DNA from: Streptosporangium canum
GTDB taxonomy: Bacteria > Actinomycetota > Actinomycetes > Streptosporangiales > Streptosporangiaceae
DNA: 64,000 nucleotides
Assembly (NCBI RefSeq): GCF_900113865.1
Contig: NZ_FOQY01000002.1
Span: 1-64,000 of the forward strand
Direction of reading: 5' to 3'
Shown here: one piece after another, positions 56,563 to 64,000 of the stretch
How positions within the stretch are numbered: position 1 is the first letter of the stretch
How the letters are laid out: each line of letters begins with the position of its first letter
Position numbers and translations under genes: made by a program
Notes under the pieces: generated by a model
Told to the model about the DNA's origin: nothing
Seen by the model: the letters and a program-made list of their open reading frames with translations, nothing else
The model's database searches: none

Positions 56563-59211
56563 ATGCCGACCTATGTCCAGATAGAAAAGGGCAGACCGTC
56601 CGACCTGCCACAGCCGCCGCCACGTCCTCGTGCGTCGTGGCACCTGCGGGCGAACGCGATCGTCGTCGGCTGGCTGAGCCTGACCGCAGCGGTGGCGCTG
56701 ACAGGCGACATGCTCCCAGCGCCGCGCTGGCTGCTGATCCACGTGTTCCTGCTGGGCGCGGTCAGCACCGCCATCCTCATTTGGAGCGAGCACTTCGCCG
56801 TGGCGCTGATGCGCGTCCGCACCCCGCCGCAGCGAGGCAGCCTGACCAGGCTCGCCCTGCTCAACGCAGCGACAACGGCGGTGCTGGCCGGGGTGTCGGT
56901 GGGACCGTGGCAGCTGGCCGCCGCCGGCGCGGCGCTGGTGGTGGGGGTGGTCCTGTGGCACGGGGCGGTCCTCGTCCTGCTCGTTCGGCAGGCGCTGCCC
57001 GGCCGGTTCGGGCACGTCATCGGCTGGTACGTCTCCGCCGCCGGAGCACTCGCCGTCGGCGGCACCCTGGGCGCGCTGCTGGCCGCCCACGTCTGGCACG
57101 GCGCGGTCCACGAGCGGCTGCGCGCCGCGCACGCCGAGGTGAACCTGTTCGGCTGGGTCGGCCTGACCGTGCTCGGCACGCTGTTCACGCTGTGGCCGAC
57201 GGTCCTGCGGACCCGTATGTCGGAGGCGACCCGGAAGGCGTCGCGTGCGGGGCTGTGGCTGGCCTCGCCAGGTCTGACGGTGGCCGTCGCCGGACTGCTG
57301 ACGGGCTGGCGGTGGATGGCTCTGGCGGGGCTGACGGCGTACGCGGCCGGAGGGCTGGCGGTGCTTGCGCCGCTGGCCGACGCGCTACGGCGCAGACGGC
57401 CCCACACCGGCGCGGCGTGGATGCTGGGGGCGGCGATCATCTGGTTCGAGGTGGCGCTGGCTGTCGATCTGGTGGTCGTGGCCACGCGCCCGGCGCACGA
57501 GGTCGCCGCGGCGCTGGACCCGCTGCAACCGCTGGTGCTGGTCGGGTTCGTCGCCCAAGTGCTGCTGGGCTCGCTGCTGCACCTGCTGCCCGCGGTGCTG
57601 GGCGGCGGGCCGGCCCGGTTCAAACAGAACGCGGCGCTGCTGGAACGCGGTTGGGCGGTCCGGCTGGCGGCCCTCAATCTGGGGGTGCCGCTGCTGCTGC
57701 TACCGCTGCCGCGGCCGGTGACATCGCTGGGCTGGGCGCTGGTGCTGGGCTCGGTGCTGGCCTTTGTCGTCTTGGCCGTGATCGCTTTGACCCGAGCCCG
57801 CCTGGCCGGTACACAGCCTGCGGTCGCCGCAGCGGCCACGGGGGCAAGTGGCCTGGCGAAGGGCGGCAGGACGTGGCGGCGATCGCTGCCGGTCGTCGCC
57901 GGGGTTGCCGTCGGCTGCCTGCTGACGGCTGCCGCGATCGTCGTCGCCACGACCGGCGGATCCGGGCCGGCGACGACGGTGACCGCGACCGGTTCCCGTA
58001 CGGTCGAGGTGACGCTGTCCGGGATGAGCATCCGCCCCGCCGTGATCGAGGCGCCTGTAGGGACCGTGCTGACGTTGCGGGTCACCAACGCCGACGCGCA
58101 GCGGCACGATCTGCGCCTGGCGACCGGCGAACGCACCCCGATGCTGGCCCCGGGCCAGAGCGCCACGCTGAAGCCGGCGCCGCTGGGCGAGCCGGTGGAC
58201 GGCTGGTGCACGGTGGCCGGGCACCGCGCGGCGGGCATGACCATGCGCCTCGTCCCGACCGGCACGGCCGCGGCGTCCCGGCCGCAGCCGAGCACCGGTC
58301 ACAACGGGCACGGGCCGGCCGCCGACGGACTCGCCCGGCTGGACCTGGCCGCGCCCATGTCACCGGGCTGGAAACCGTACGACGCGACGCTCAAGCCCGT
58401 CTCCGGCGGCGCGGAGCACCACGTCGAGATCCGCGCCGACGACACGCTCGTCCAGGAGGTCGCGCCCGGGGTGCGGCAACGCGTGTGGACCTTCAACGGG
58501 ACCATGCCGGGGCCGGTGCTGCGCGGCAAGGTCGGCGACGTGTTCGTCGTGACGTTCGTCAACGGCGCGACGATGGGCCACGGCATCGACTTCCACGCCG
58601 GGGCGACCGCGCCGGACGGGCCGATGCGCACGATCCAGCCGGGCGAGCGGCTGACCTACCGCTTCCGCGCCGACTTCGCCGGCGCGTGGCTCTACCACTG
58701 CTCGACCATGCCGATGACCCAGCACATCGCCAACGGCATGTACGGCGCCGTCATCATCGACCCGCCGGACCTGCCGAAGGTGGACCGTGAGTATCTGCTG
58801 GTCCAGGGCGAGCTGTATCTCGGCGAGCCGGGCAGCCAGGCCCAGGTCGCCAAGATCCGGCAGGGTGATCCCGACGGGTGGATGTTCAACGGTACCGCCG
58901 CCGGCTACGACCACGCCCCGCTGCGGGCCGAGGCCGGAGAGCGGGTACGCATCTGGGCCGTGGCCGCCGGCCCCAGCTCGGGCACCGCACTACACGTGGT
59001 GGGGGCGCCGTTCGACACCGTCTACCAGGAAGGCGCCTACCGGCTCCGCGCCCGGGACCCGGGCGGCGCGCAGGTGCTCGACCTGGCCCCCGCGCAGGGC
59101 GGCTTCGCCGAGCTCGTCTTCCCGGAGAGGGGCACCTACCCGGTGGTGGACCACACGATGCGCCAGGCCGAGGCGGGCGCACACGGCCTGTTCAAGGTGA
59201 CCGGGCAGTGA
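56563..59211 (+). CDS. Membrane-anchored NirK-type multicopper oxidase (fusion)
   Basis: The product has 882 residues in three parts. Residues 1-425 hold about ten to twelve hydrophobic helices with His-bearing loops (LLIHVFLLGAVSTAILIWSE, AHAEVNLFGWVGLTVLGTLF). Residues 465-565 form a cupredoxin-like domain (SRTVEVTLSGMSIRPAVIEA, VDGWCTVAGHRAAGM). Residues 590-882 form two Cu-oxidase domains with TMGHGIDFHAG, AGAWLYHCSTMPMTQHIANG (type 1 copper Cys-His-Met and type 2 His) and YPVVDHTMRQAEAGAHG. This is the layout of copper nitrite reductases that make NO from nitrite. It is the last gene of the nitrogen-oxide block. Confidence 0.85.
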   Translation: MPTYVQIEKGRPSDLPQPPPRPRASWHLRANAIVVGWLSLTAAVALTGDMLPAPRWLLIHVFLLGAVSTAILIWSEHFAVALMRVRTPPQRGSLTRLALLNAATTAVLAGVSVGPWQLAAAGAALVVGVVLWHGAVLVLLVRQALPGRFGHVIGWYVSAAGALAVGGTLGALLAAHVWHGAVHERLRAAHAEVNLFGWVGLTVLGTLFTLWPTVLRTRMSEATRKASRAGLWLASPGLTVAVAGLLTGWRWMALAGLTAYAAGGLAVLAPLADALRRRRPHTGAAWMLGAAIIWFEVALAVDLVVVATRPAHEVAAALDPLQPLVLVGFVAQVLLGSLLHLLPAVLGGGPARFKQNAALLERGWAVRLAALNLGVPLLLLPLPRPVTSLGWALVLGSVLAFVVLAVIALTRARLAGTQPAVAAAATGASGLAKGGRTWRRSLPVVAGVAVGCLLTAAAIVVATTGGSGPATTVTATGSRTVEVTLSGMSIRPAVIEAPVGTVLTLRVTNADAQRHDLRLATGERTPMLAPGQSATLKPAPLGEPVDGWCTVAGHRAAGMTMRLVPTGTAAASRPQPSTGHNGHGPAADGLARLDLAAPMSPGWKPYDATLKPVSGGAEHHVEIRADDTLVQEVAPGVRQRVWTFNGTMPGPVLRGKVGDVFVVTFVNGATMGHGIDFHAGATAPDGPMRTIQPGERLTYRFRADFAGAWLYHCSTMPMTQHIANGMYGAVIIDPPDLPKVDREYLLVQGELYLGEPGSQAQVAKIRQGDPDGWMFNGTAAGYDHAPLRAEAGERVRIWAVAAGPSSGTALHVVGAPFDTVYQEGAYRLRARDPGGAQVLDLAPAQGGFAELVFPERGTYPVVDHTMRQAEAGAHGLFKVTGQ

Positions 59212-59349
59212 ACCTTCCGTGCGAGTCGCAGGCACATTCCGGCGTTGTCCCGCAGGGCCGCACGTCGCCTTACGACTCCTAACGGAATGATCCGCGTTGT
59301 GCTCCGCTCTCCCGCTGTAACGACAGCGGGGGAGCGGAGCCGATTGGCG

Positions 59350-59442
59350 CGGCTGAAGCCGTGGGAGGCCGGCGACAAGCTGGGGGCGATCATCGAGCCG
59401 CTGCCGCCCAGCCATCCGCGGCGAGTCCGCCGGCCAGGCTGA
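59350..59442 (+). pseudogene. IS5-family transposase N-terminal remnant
   Basis: The frame RLKPWEAGDKLGAIIEPLPP then SHPRRVRRPG, followed by a stop, matches the first ~30 residues of IS5-group transposases, where LxVxDELWAxIEPLLPxxPRRxRxPGRKxL is typical. The remaining transposase is absent. It lies in the 677-bp gene-free stretch after the NirK fusion gene (59212-59888), which also contains the palindrome TTGCCG-GAT-CGGCAA at 59580-59594. Confidence 0.6.
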
Positions 59443-59674
59443 GAGCCGCCGATCCGCCGCAGGCCGTTCCGCATGTCGCGGCGGCCGGGGCGCCTACGGC
59501 ATGTTCGGCGGCCGGCCCGCCGCCGGCTCTCCCGGCACCGGGCAGGGCGCCGGCCGGCCGTGACGTGGAGCCGGTCGTTTTGCCGGATCGGCAACGAGGT
59601 TTGTCGAACGGCGAGGTGTGGGCGGACCATCTTCATGAACGGAGGTGCTTCGCATGATTGCGCGAACACGGCAG

Positions 59675-59740
59675 ATCTTGACATCCTCCCCCGGCTGAAG
59701 CGGGGGATTCCCGCCCTCGCAGGTGGGATCTTCCTGTTTC
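59675..59740. mobile_element. Solo IS200/IS605-type terminal sequence
   Basis: CTTGACATCCTCCCC, the hairpin CCCCCG-GCTGAAG-CGGGGG (59688-59706) and ATTCCCGCC together form the widely shared terminal motif of IS200/IS605/IS1341-group elements (TTGACATCCTCCCC, hairpin, GGATTCC). No tnpA or tnpB is next to it, so it is an isolated end or a miniature derivative. Confidence 0.65.
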
Positions 59741-59888
59741 ACCGCAGACCGCCCCCGGGACGGCCCCAAGCCGAGGTCTCACCCCCGCTCCGCGGGCGTT
59801 TCCCCGGCCCGGCGGCCAGGACCCGGACAGGCCGGCTTGACCATCGCCCGCCCGAATACACCGACCACACCAAGAGAAGGACGACGAC

Positions 59889-59993
59889 ATGCGGAAACCC
59901 CGAGGTCACCACACCCCCCGGGCCCTGCCGGCCCTCCCACCCTCCCCGTTCCTCCCCAGGGCCGAAGCCCGGGATCTCCTGGGGGGTTCCTGA
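59889..59993 (+). CDS. Possible 34-residue Pro-rich small protein or leader
   Basis: ATG 59889 follows AGAAGG with a 7-9 bp gap. The ORF encodes 34 residues rich in Pro, Arg and Leu (MRKPRGHHTPRALPALPPSP, then FLPRAEARDLLGGS). Its TGA overlaps the ATG of the methyltransferase (TGATG), a typical translational-coupling arrangement. No family is known; it may only serve to couple translation. Confidence 0.4.
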   Translation: MRKPRGHHTPRALPALPPSPFLPRAEARDLLGGS

Positions 59994-60631
59994 TGAGCGA
60001 CGACCACCCCACCTCGGATGAGGAGTTCTGGGACACCCGCTACCGTCAGAGCGACCAGATCTGGAGCGGGAACCCCAACGCCGTCCTGGTCCGGGAAGTC
60101 ACCGGCCTGGAGCCGGGCAGCGCCCTGGACCTGGGATGCGGCGAGGGAGCCGACGCGATCTGGCTCGCGCGGCAAGGATGGCGGGTCACCGCCGTCGACA
60201 TCTCCCAGGTCGCCCTCGACCGTGCGGCCCGGTACGCGGCGGAGGCGGACGTCGCCGGCCGCGTCGACTGGCAACGGCACGACCTCGGGGTGTCCTTCCC
60301 CGCCGGGACCTTCGATCTCGTCTCCGCCCACTTCCTGCACTCCCATGGCGACATGCCGCGAGAGAGGATCCTGCGGACCGCCGCCTCGGCCGTCGCGCCC
60401 GGCGGAGTGCTCCTTGTCGTCGGACACGCGGGACACCCCTCCTGGGAGCACGATCCCCATTCCGGGGTTCGCCTGCCCACCCCGGAAGAGGTCCTCGAAG
60501 CCCTCGAACTCCCGGACGGGCAGTGGGAGGTGCTGCTCAGCGAGGAACATCAGCGGAGCCAGACCGGCCCCGACGGGCGACCGGGCACCCGTACGGACAA
60601 CACCCTCAAGGTCCGGCGGCTGATCGGCTGA
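59993..60631 (+). CDS. Class I SAM-dependent methyltransferase
   Basis: The product has 212 residues. EEFWDTRYRQSDQIWSGNPN is the N-terminal block of tellurite-resistance/thiopurine-like methyltransferases (WDxRYxxxxxxWSGxPN). Motif I is ALDLGCGEGADAIWLARQGW, followed by VTAVDISQVALDRAARYAAE and GTFDLVSAHFLHSH. The substrate is unknown. ATG 59993 overlaps the stop of the small ORF and has GGGGGG about 5 bp upstream. Confidence 0.9.
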   Translation: MSDDHPTSDEEFWDTRYRQSDQIWSGNPNAVLVREVTGLEPGSALDLGCGEGADAIWLARQGWRVTAVDISQVALDRAARYAAEADVAGRVDWQRHDLGVSFPAGTFDLVSAHFLHSHGDMPRERILRTAASAVAPGGVLLVVGHAGHPSWEHDPHSGVRLPTPEEVLEALELPDGQWEVLLSEEHQRSQTGPDGRPGTRTDNTLKVRRLIG

Positions 60632-61086
60632 GCCCTCCGCGCCGAGTCCCGCCCCCGGCGCCCGCCGTCGCAAGGGGGGCGGGAGTCCGGTGCCGGCCTC
60701 CGAGCCTGTGCTGGGGAGAGTCGTCGTCTCCTCCGGCCGGCCACGGCATCCACCGACAAGTAGAGCAGTCTTGACAATAAAAATTTTCGGTGAGATCGTT
60801 GTCGCATGCGATCGGGAACCCGGTCGCAGCCGATCAGCCGTCACGCGAAAGTGCGCGACGACGACGTCGAAGCTCGCGGCACCTGGAGCTGAGGCGGCCG
60901 TCGCGCCCTCCGAGAGGACCGGCGGGCCGGAGGGTACGGCGCCGCCGTGGAGCCCGCCGGGTCGCCGTCGCCTTCGCGGCGGCGCCCACCCGGGCGCCGG
61001 AGCTCGGCGGCGGCGACCCTCGCTGACGGCGAAAGCGCACTTCCAGCACCGATGTCCGACGACCCGCACGACCGGGAGACCGATTC
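60632..61086. other. Gene-free region with a probable promoter
   Basis: The 455 bp before the alpha/beta hydrolase gene contain a TTGACAATAAAAATTTTC patch at 60773-60790, whose TTGACA could be a -35 element; the -10 is unclear. The rest is GC-rich. No protein family was recognised in any frame. Confidence 0.4.
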
Positions 61087-61977
61087 ATGAGCACCGTAGT
61101 CTCGAAAGACGGCACCACCCTCGCATTCGACCGGATCGGAGAAGGGCCGGCGGTCATCCTGGTCGACGGTGCGCTCTGCCATCGATCGTCCGGACCGAAC
61201 GGACCGCTGGCCGCGCTGCTGGCGGAGCGTTTCACCGTATACACCTATGACCGCAGGGGCCGTGGCGACAGCGGTGACACCGCTCCCTACGCGGTCGAAC
61301 GCGAGGTCGAGGACCTCGAAGCCCTCATCGCGGAGGCCGGCGGATCGGCGTTCGTGTACGGCATCTCCTCCGGTGCGGCCCTCGCGCTCGAGGCGGCCGA
61401 TCGCGGCCTCGCCATCGGCAGGCTCGCTCTGTACGAGGCGCCGTTCATCGTCGACGACAGCCGCCCTCCCGTGCCGCGGGACTACCGGGCCCAGATCTCC
61501 GAGCTGCTCGCGGCCGGTCGGCGGGGCGACACGGTCAAGTACTTCATGAGGAGAGCCGTCGGCCTTCCCGCCCTCGTCGTGGCCATGATGCGGTTCATGC
61601 CGGCCTGGTCGGGGCTCACGGCCGTCGCGCACACCCTCGCCTACGACGCCGCCGTCGTGGCCGGCACCCAGTCCGGGGAGCCCCTGCCGGCCGGCCGGTG
61701 GGCCTCCGTCACGCTGCCCACGCTTGTGGCGGTCGGCGGGAAGAGCCCCGGGTGGATGCACAACGCGATGGCGGCCGTCGCCGACGCCCTCCCCGACGCC
61801 CGGCACCACACCCTGAAAGGCCAGACCCACATCGTCAAACCGCAGGCCCTTGCCCCGGTGCTGATCGACTTCTTCGCCGGCTCCGGGCAGTTCGCCGGGC
61901 AGGGAGCGGACCGGATCTCGGCGGCGGGCCTCCCGGGGGGCGGTGGACAGCACGCCTCCGGCGGGCGGTCCCGGTAG
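61087..61977 (+). CDS. Alpha/beta hydrolase
   Basis: The product has 296 residues. The N-terminal strands read TTLAFDRIGEGPAVILVDGA and FTVYTYDRRGRGDSGDTAPY. The nucleophile elbow is FVYGISSGAALALEAA (Ser in GISSG), and the catalytic His is in KGQTHIVKP. It has the usual length for a stand-alone hydrolase; the C-terminal ~25 residues are Gly/Ser-rich and probably unstructured. Substrate unknown. GGGAGA lies upstream of ATG 61087. Confidence 0.88.
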   Translation: MSTVVSKDGTTLAFDRIGEGPAVILVDGALCHRSSGPNGPLAALLAERFTVYTYDRRGRGDSGDTAPYAVEREVEDLEALIAEAGGSAFVYGISSGAALALEAADRGLAIGRLALYEAPFIVDDSRPPVPRDYRAQISELLAAGRRGDTVKYFMRRAVGLPALVVAMMRFMPAWSGLTAVAHTLAYDAAVVAGTQSGEPLPAGRWASVTLPTLVAVGGKSPGWMHNAMAAVADALPDARHHTLKGQTHIVKPQALAPVLIDFFAGSGQFAGQGADRISAAGLPGGGGQHASGGRSR

Positions 61978-62049
61978 CGGGCCGCCCTCCGGCCCCCGTC
62001 CCCGGCGATCTCGCGGTGCGCCGGGCCGGCGGGTGCGTAGGCTGACCCG

Positions 62050-62535
62050 GTGACGGAGACGCGGGCCACGGGATACGACTGCCTGTCATCCCGGTTCGTC
62101 CCGGAGGCCGAGCTACGGGAATTCCTGCTGGACTGCTTCGGGATCGCCGGGCACGAGCTGTTCGTCGGCCACGCCGACCGGGTCGCCGAGGGCCTGCCGG
62201 ACGTCCCGCAGGACGTGGTGTTCGCCGCCTTCTGCACCTACCGGCAGGCCCGCGGCCACTTTGCGATGATCTTTGACGTCGGCGTCGAGGGACGTCTCGC
62301 CGACCGGGTGGGCCGCCGGGAGTTCGCCGAGAGGTTCGCCGCGCGCTTCGGCGCGTACGTGCTGTACGGCGACACCGAACCGCCGGGCCTGTGGACGGTG
62401 GTCCTGGCGGACGGCGGCCGTCTCCGCGCCGCGATGGAGGAGCGGGACGGCCGCTCCGTGCTCTACGCGGTCACGGCGCCGGTGCCCGGCCTCCCCGAGG
62501 TCCGGGTGGACGAAGGACTCCGGCGGATCCGATGA
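62050..62535 (+). CDS. Hypothetical protein
   Basis: The product has 161 residues. I do not recognise the family. The sequence alternates short helices and strands (ELREFLLDCFGIAGHELFVG, VFAAFCTYRQARGHFAMIFD, FGAYVLYGDTEPPGLWTVVL) and has no signal peptide or membrane helix, so it is probably cytoplasmic. GTG 62050 lies 6 bp after a -10-like TAGGCT (62038-62043), a leaderless arrangement. It stands alone between two alpha/beta hydrolase genes. Confidence 0.75.
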   Translation: MTETRATGYDCLSSRFVPEAELREFLLDCFGIAGHELFVGHADRVAEGLPDVPQDVVFAAFCTYRQARGHFAMIFDVGVEGRLADRVGRREFAERFAARFGAYVLYGDTEPPGLWTVVLADGGRLRAAMEERDGRSVLYAVTAPVPGLPEVRVDEGLRRIR

Positions 62536-62605
62536 GCCTCACGGCTTCCCGGATCGGCCACCGCCCGCCACCTCCCGGACACGCCGTGCGGCGTGGTGGG
62601 GAGGC

Positions 62606-63472
62606 TCATCTCGGGAGCCGGACGCCCGTCGCGGAGGCGAGCCACGGACGCATCACCGGCAGGACGTGCGCGGCCTGCATGGCCTGGGTGTGGTCGAGCC
62701 CCTCCAGGACGCTCACCTCCCAGCCGAGGTCGCCGAGCTCCGCACGCCGGTTCACGACCGGGCCCGCCATGCTCACGTGCACCCCGCCCCACCGCTCGCC
62801 GTACTCTATTTCGTCCGCCGAGCCCACGAAGCAGAGGCGGGGACAGCTGATCCGCGCCTGGGCGGCGCGGTCGTCGAACCCCTGCAACGCCTGATACAGC
62901 GTGACGAACTGCCGGGTCTGCGCCTCCGTCATGGACACCTCCACCGACGACCAGTCGGGTTCCTCCGAGTTCCGCGAGGTCTGCGGGGTCGCGGGGGGGC
63001 TCTGGGGTGAGACGGCCATCTCGTGGGTGGCCATGGTCACGCGAAGCATCTCCGCGTACGGCCCGCCGAGCGGCGGGAAACCGCCCATGACGAGCGCCGA
63101 GAGCCGGTCGGTCCTGATCGCGAGCTGAAGCCCGCTCAGCGCCAGCCAGGAGTATCCGTAATAGGCGAACCGGTCGGCCCCCACCGCGTCGGCCACGGCG
63201 AGCAGGTCTCCGGCGACGTTGGCGGGTGTCAGGGTGTCTGGTTTGGGGGTGCCCAGGACATGACCTTCGTAGTCGAAGGCGACCACCTGGAACGCGTCGC
63301 TGAGGCCCTCGATGAGGGAACGGCCCAGGGCCGGGTCGGCGCCCCACTTCCGCATCGCCTCGGCCTGCGGCCCCTCCGCCGGACGCGGGTTGACCGGGAG
63401 CAGCACGGTGGGGCCCGCGCCGTGGACCTCCACGTCGACAGTGCTTCCGTCATGCAATTTCGCCTTGGTCAT
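62606..63472 (-). CDS. Alpha/beta hydrolase downstream of a TetR gene
   Basis: The product has 288 residues. FQVVAFDYEGHVLGTPKPDT, DRFAYYGYSWLALSGLQLAI (nucleophile Ser in GYSWL), CPRLCFVGSADEIEYGERWG (acid) and LEGLDHTQAMQA (His) form the catalytic set. ATG 63472 has GGAG about 10 bp upstream; the ATG at 63487 has no ribosome binding site. It follows the partial TetR gene on the same strand, with palindromes between, so it is likely that regulator's target. Confidence 0.88.
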   Translation of the reverse strand: MTKAKLHDGSTVDVEVHGAGPTVLLPVNPRPAEGPQAEAMRKWGADPALGRSLIEGLSDAFQVVAFDYEGHVLGTPKPDTLTPANVAGDLLAVADAVGADRFAYYGYSWLALSGLQLAIRTDRLSALVMGGFPPLGGPYAEMLRVTMATHEMAVSPQSPPATPQTSRNSEEPDWSSVEVSMTEAQTRQFVTLYQALQGFDDRAAQARISCPRLCFVGSADEIEYGERWGGVHVSMAGPVVNRRAELGDLGWEVSVLEGLDHTQAMQAAHVLPVMRPWLASATGVRLPR

Positions 63473-63509
63473 TGAAACCATCTCCAATTTCGATCCGCCA
63501 CGACGGCAG

Positions 63510-63571
63510 ACAACTCCTTAGGCCGTAAAGTATGGCCTCATGCCACAATAGTTTATAGCGTAAGGAGTTGT
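63510..63571. promoter_or_regulatory. Nested palindromes upstream of the alpha/beta hydrolase gene
   Basis: ACAACTCCTTA (63510-63520) and TAAGGAGTTGT (63561-63571) are perfect 11-bp inverted arms. Inside, TGGC-CTCAT-GCCA (63533-63545) extends to TAAA and TTTA arms (63526 and 63552). The AT-rich region lies between the TetR stop and the hydrolase start and probably holds the promoter and operator. Confidence 0.6.
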
Positions 63572-63651
63572 GTCGCGGAAACCTCGTCAGGAGGGGCGGC
63601 CGGCGGCCGCGCTTCAGGGGGCCCCGCGGGCGCGGGCCCGGGGGGAGGGGA

Positions 63652-64000
63652 TCACGTCCCGGCTCTGTCCACGGTCGCCTCGATCCCGTCCAGCAGGACG
63701 GCGAGCCCGGCCTCGAAGGTCTTCCTCGCCTCCCGCTCCAGGTAGGGGACGCTCTCGTCCTCAGGAGGGGACGCCGGCCCGCTCTCGAGCCAGGCCACCA
63801 TCGGGAAGCGCTCGGCGAAGTCGGGCGCGACCTCCCCCAGCAGGGCCGCGCGGGCCGGCCACCACTGCTCGTCGGACACCCCGGTCGCCGCCGCGGCCTG
63901 CCGTGACTCCGCGACGGTCTGCGCGGCCCCGCGCACGAAGTAGAACAGCGTCCCGACGACGCGTCGCAGCGGGCCGGCCTCCAGGCCGGTCGCGCGCAGG
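63652..64000 (-). CDS. TetR/AcrR-family regulator, C-terminal part (cut by window edge)
   Basis: The frame is open from the window edge to the stop at 63652 and gives about 115 residues. GLEAGPLRRVVGTLFYFVRG, AAQTVAESRQ, TGVSDEQWWPARAALLGEV and FEAGLAVLLDGIEA match the TetR_C_1-like ligand-binding domain of TetR-class regulators. The helix-turn-helix lies outside the window. It precedes the alpha/beta hydrolase gene on the same strand, with the nested palindromes in between. Confidence 0.82.
   Translation of the reverse strand, partial: LRATGLEAGPLRRVVGTLFYFVRGAAQTVAESRQAAAATGVSDEQWWPARAALLGEVAPDFAERFPMVAWLESGPASPPEDESVPYLEREARKTFEAGLAVLLDGIEATVDRAGT

Noticed and set aside
59473..60021. An open frame of 182 codons containing a segment like DILPRLKRGIPAL.
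   Set aside because: That segment is the well-known spurious translation of the IS200/IS605 terminal repeat. The frame has no domain and is overlapped by the small ORF and methyltransferase gene.

Overview
The window is high-G+C DNA with actinomycete features: GTG/TTG starts, leaderless promoters with a -10 box 7-8 nt before the start codon, HelD, WYL, DUF5996, DUF1918, Rv1733c-like and Acg-like proteins. The gene mix looks like a filamentous actinomycete near the Streptosporangiales; that placement is inference, as there is no rRNA or other phylogenetic marker. No tRNA, rRNA, CRISPR array or origin was seen.

Layout. 1-0.4 kb: 3' end of an IS200/IS605-type tnpB with its right-end hairpin. 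0.4-9.2 kb: TetR regulator, methyltransferase, DUF998 membrane protein under an intact twin operator, decayed IS21, NmrA and TetR pieces, a GyrB-like protein, a tandem-MarR regulator facing a haloalkane-dehalogenase-like enzyme, an epoxide hydrolase and an orphan membrane protein. 9.3-15 kb: a DesK/DesR-type two-component pair whose kinase carries a 42-bp tandem repeat in its ATP lid, two small membrane proteins, an ArsR-like regulator with an MFS exporter, and a VOC protein. 15-23 kb: divergent regulator/target pairs with readable palindromic operators (HelD/TetR, AlkZ-like/WYL, DHFR-like/TetR) and a truncated proline iminopeptidase. 23.5-25.6 kb: a beta-helix protein with a phage-tail-like N-terminus.

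25.6-29.2 kb and 52.2-59.2 kb: two blocks of dormancy/nitrogen-oxide genes. The first holds UspA, an Rv1733c-like protein, DUF1918, a zinc alcohol dehydrogenase and a PNPOx-fold protein. The second holds a flavohemoglobin, a broken TIGR04053-like radical SAM gene, a truncated NarK, a CopD-like protein, an Acg-type nitroreductase and a membrane-fused NirK-type copper oxidase. Many promoters carry DosR/DevR-like boxes (GGGAC-N4-GTCCC/GGCCC). The DosR regulator itself is not in the window. 29.4-32.1 kb: an AviRa-type 23S rRNA methyltransferase and an ABC-F protein behind a promoter flanked by two palindromes. 32.3-37.1 kb: PepSY lipoprotein, secreted Cys-repeat protein, polyprenol-phosphate mannosyltransferase and SPFH protein.

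37.3-51.4 kb: the main biosynthetic locus, a four-module NRPS pathway on the minus strand (A-T-C-A-T, then C-A-T-C-A-T-TE-MFS) translationally coupled to a threonine/serine dehydratase and facing a leaderless, self-operator MarR gene. The second NRPS ends in a thioesterase with Cys in place of the nucleophilic Ser, followed by a complete MFS exporter in the same polypeptide. This assembly-line/exporter fusion is the most unusual feature here. 59.2-64 kb: IS5 and IS200/IS605 remnants, a small ORF coupled to a methyltransferase, two alpha/beta hydrolases, an unknown protein and a partial TetR gene at the edge.
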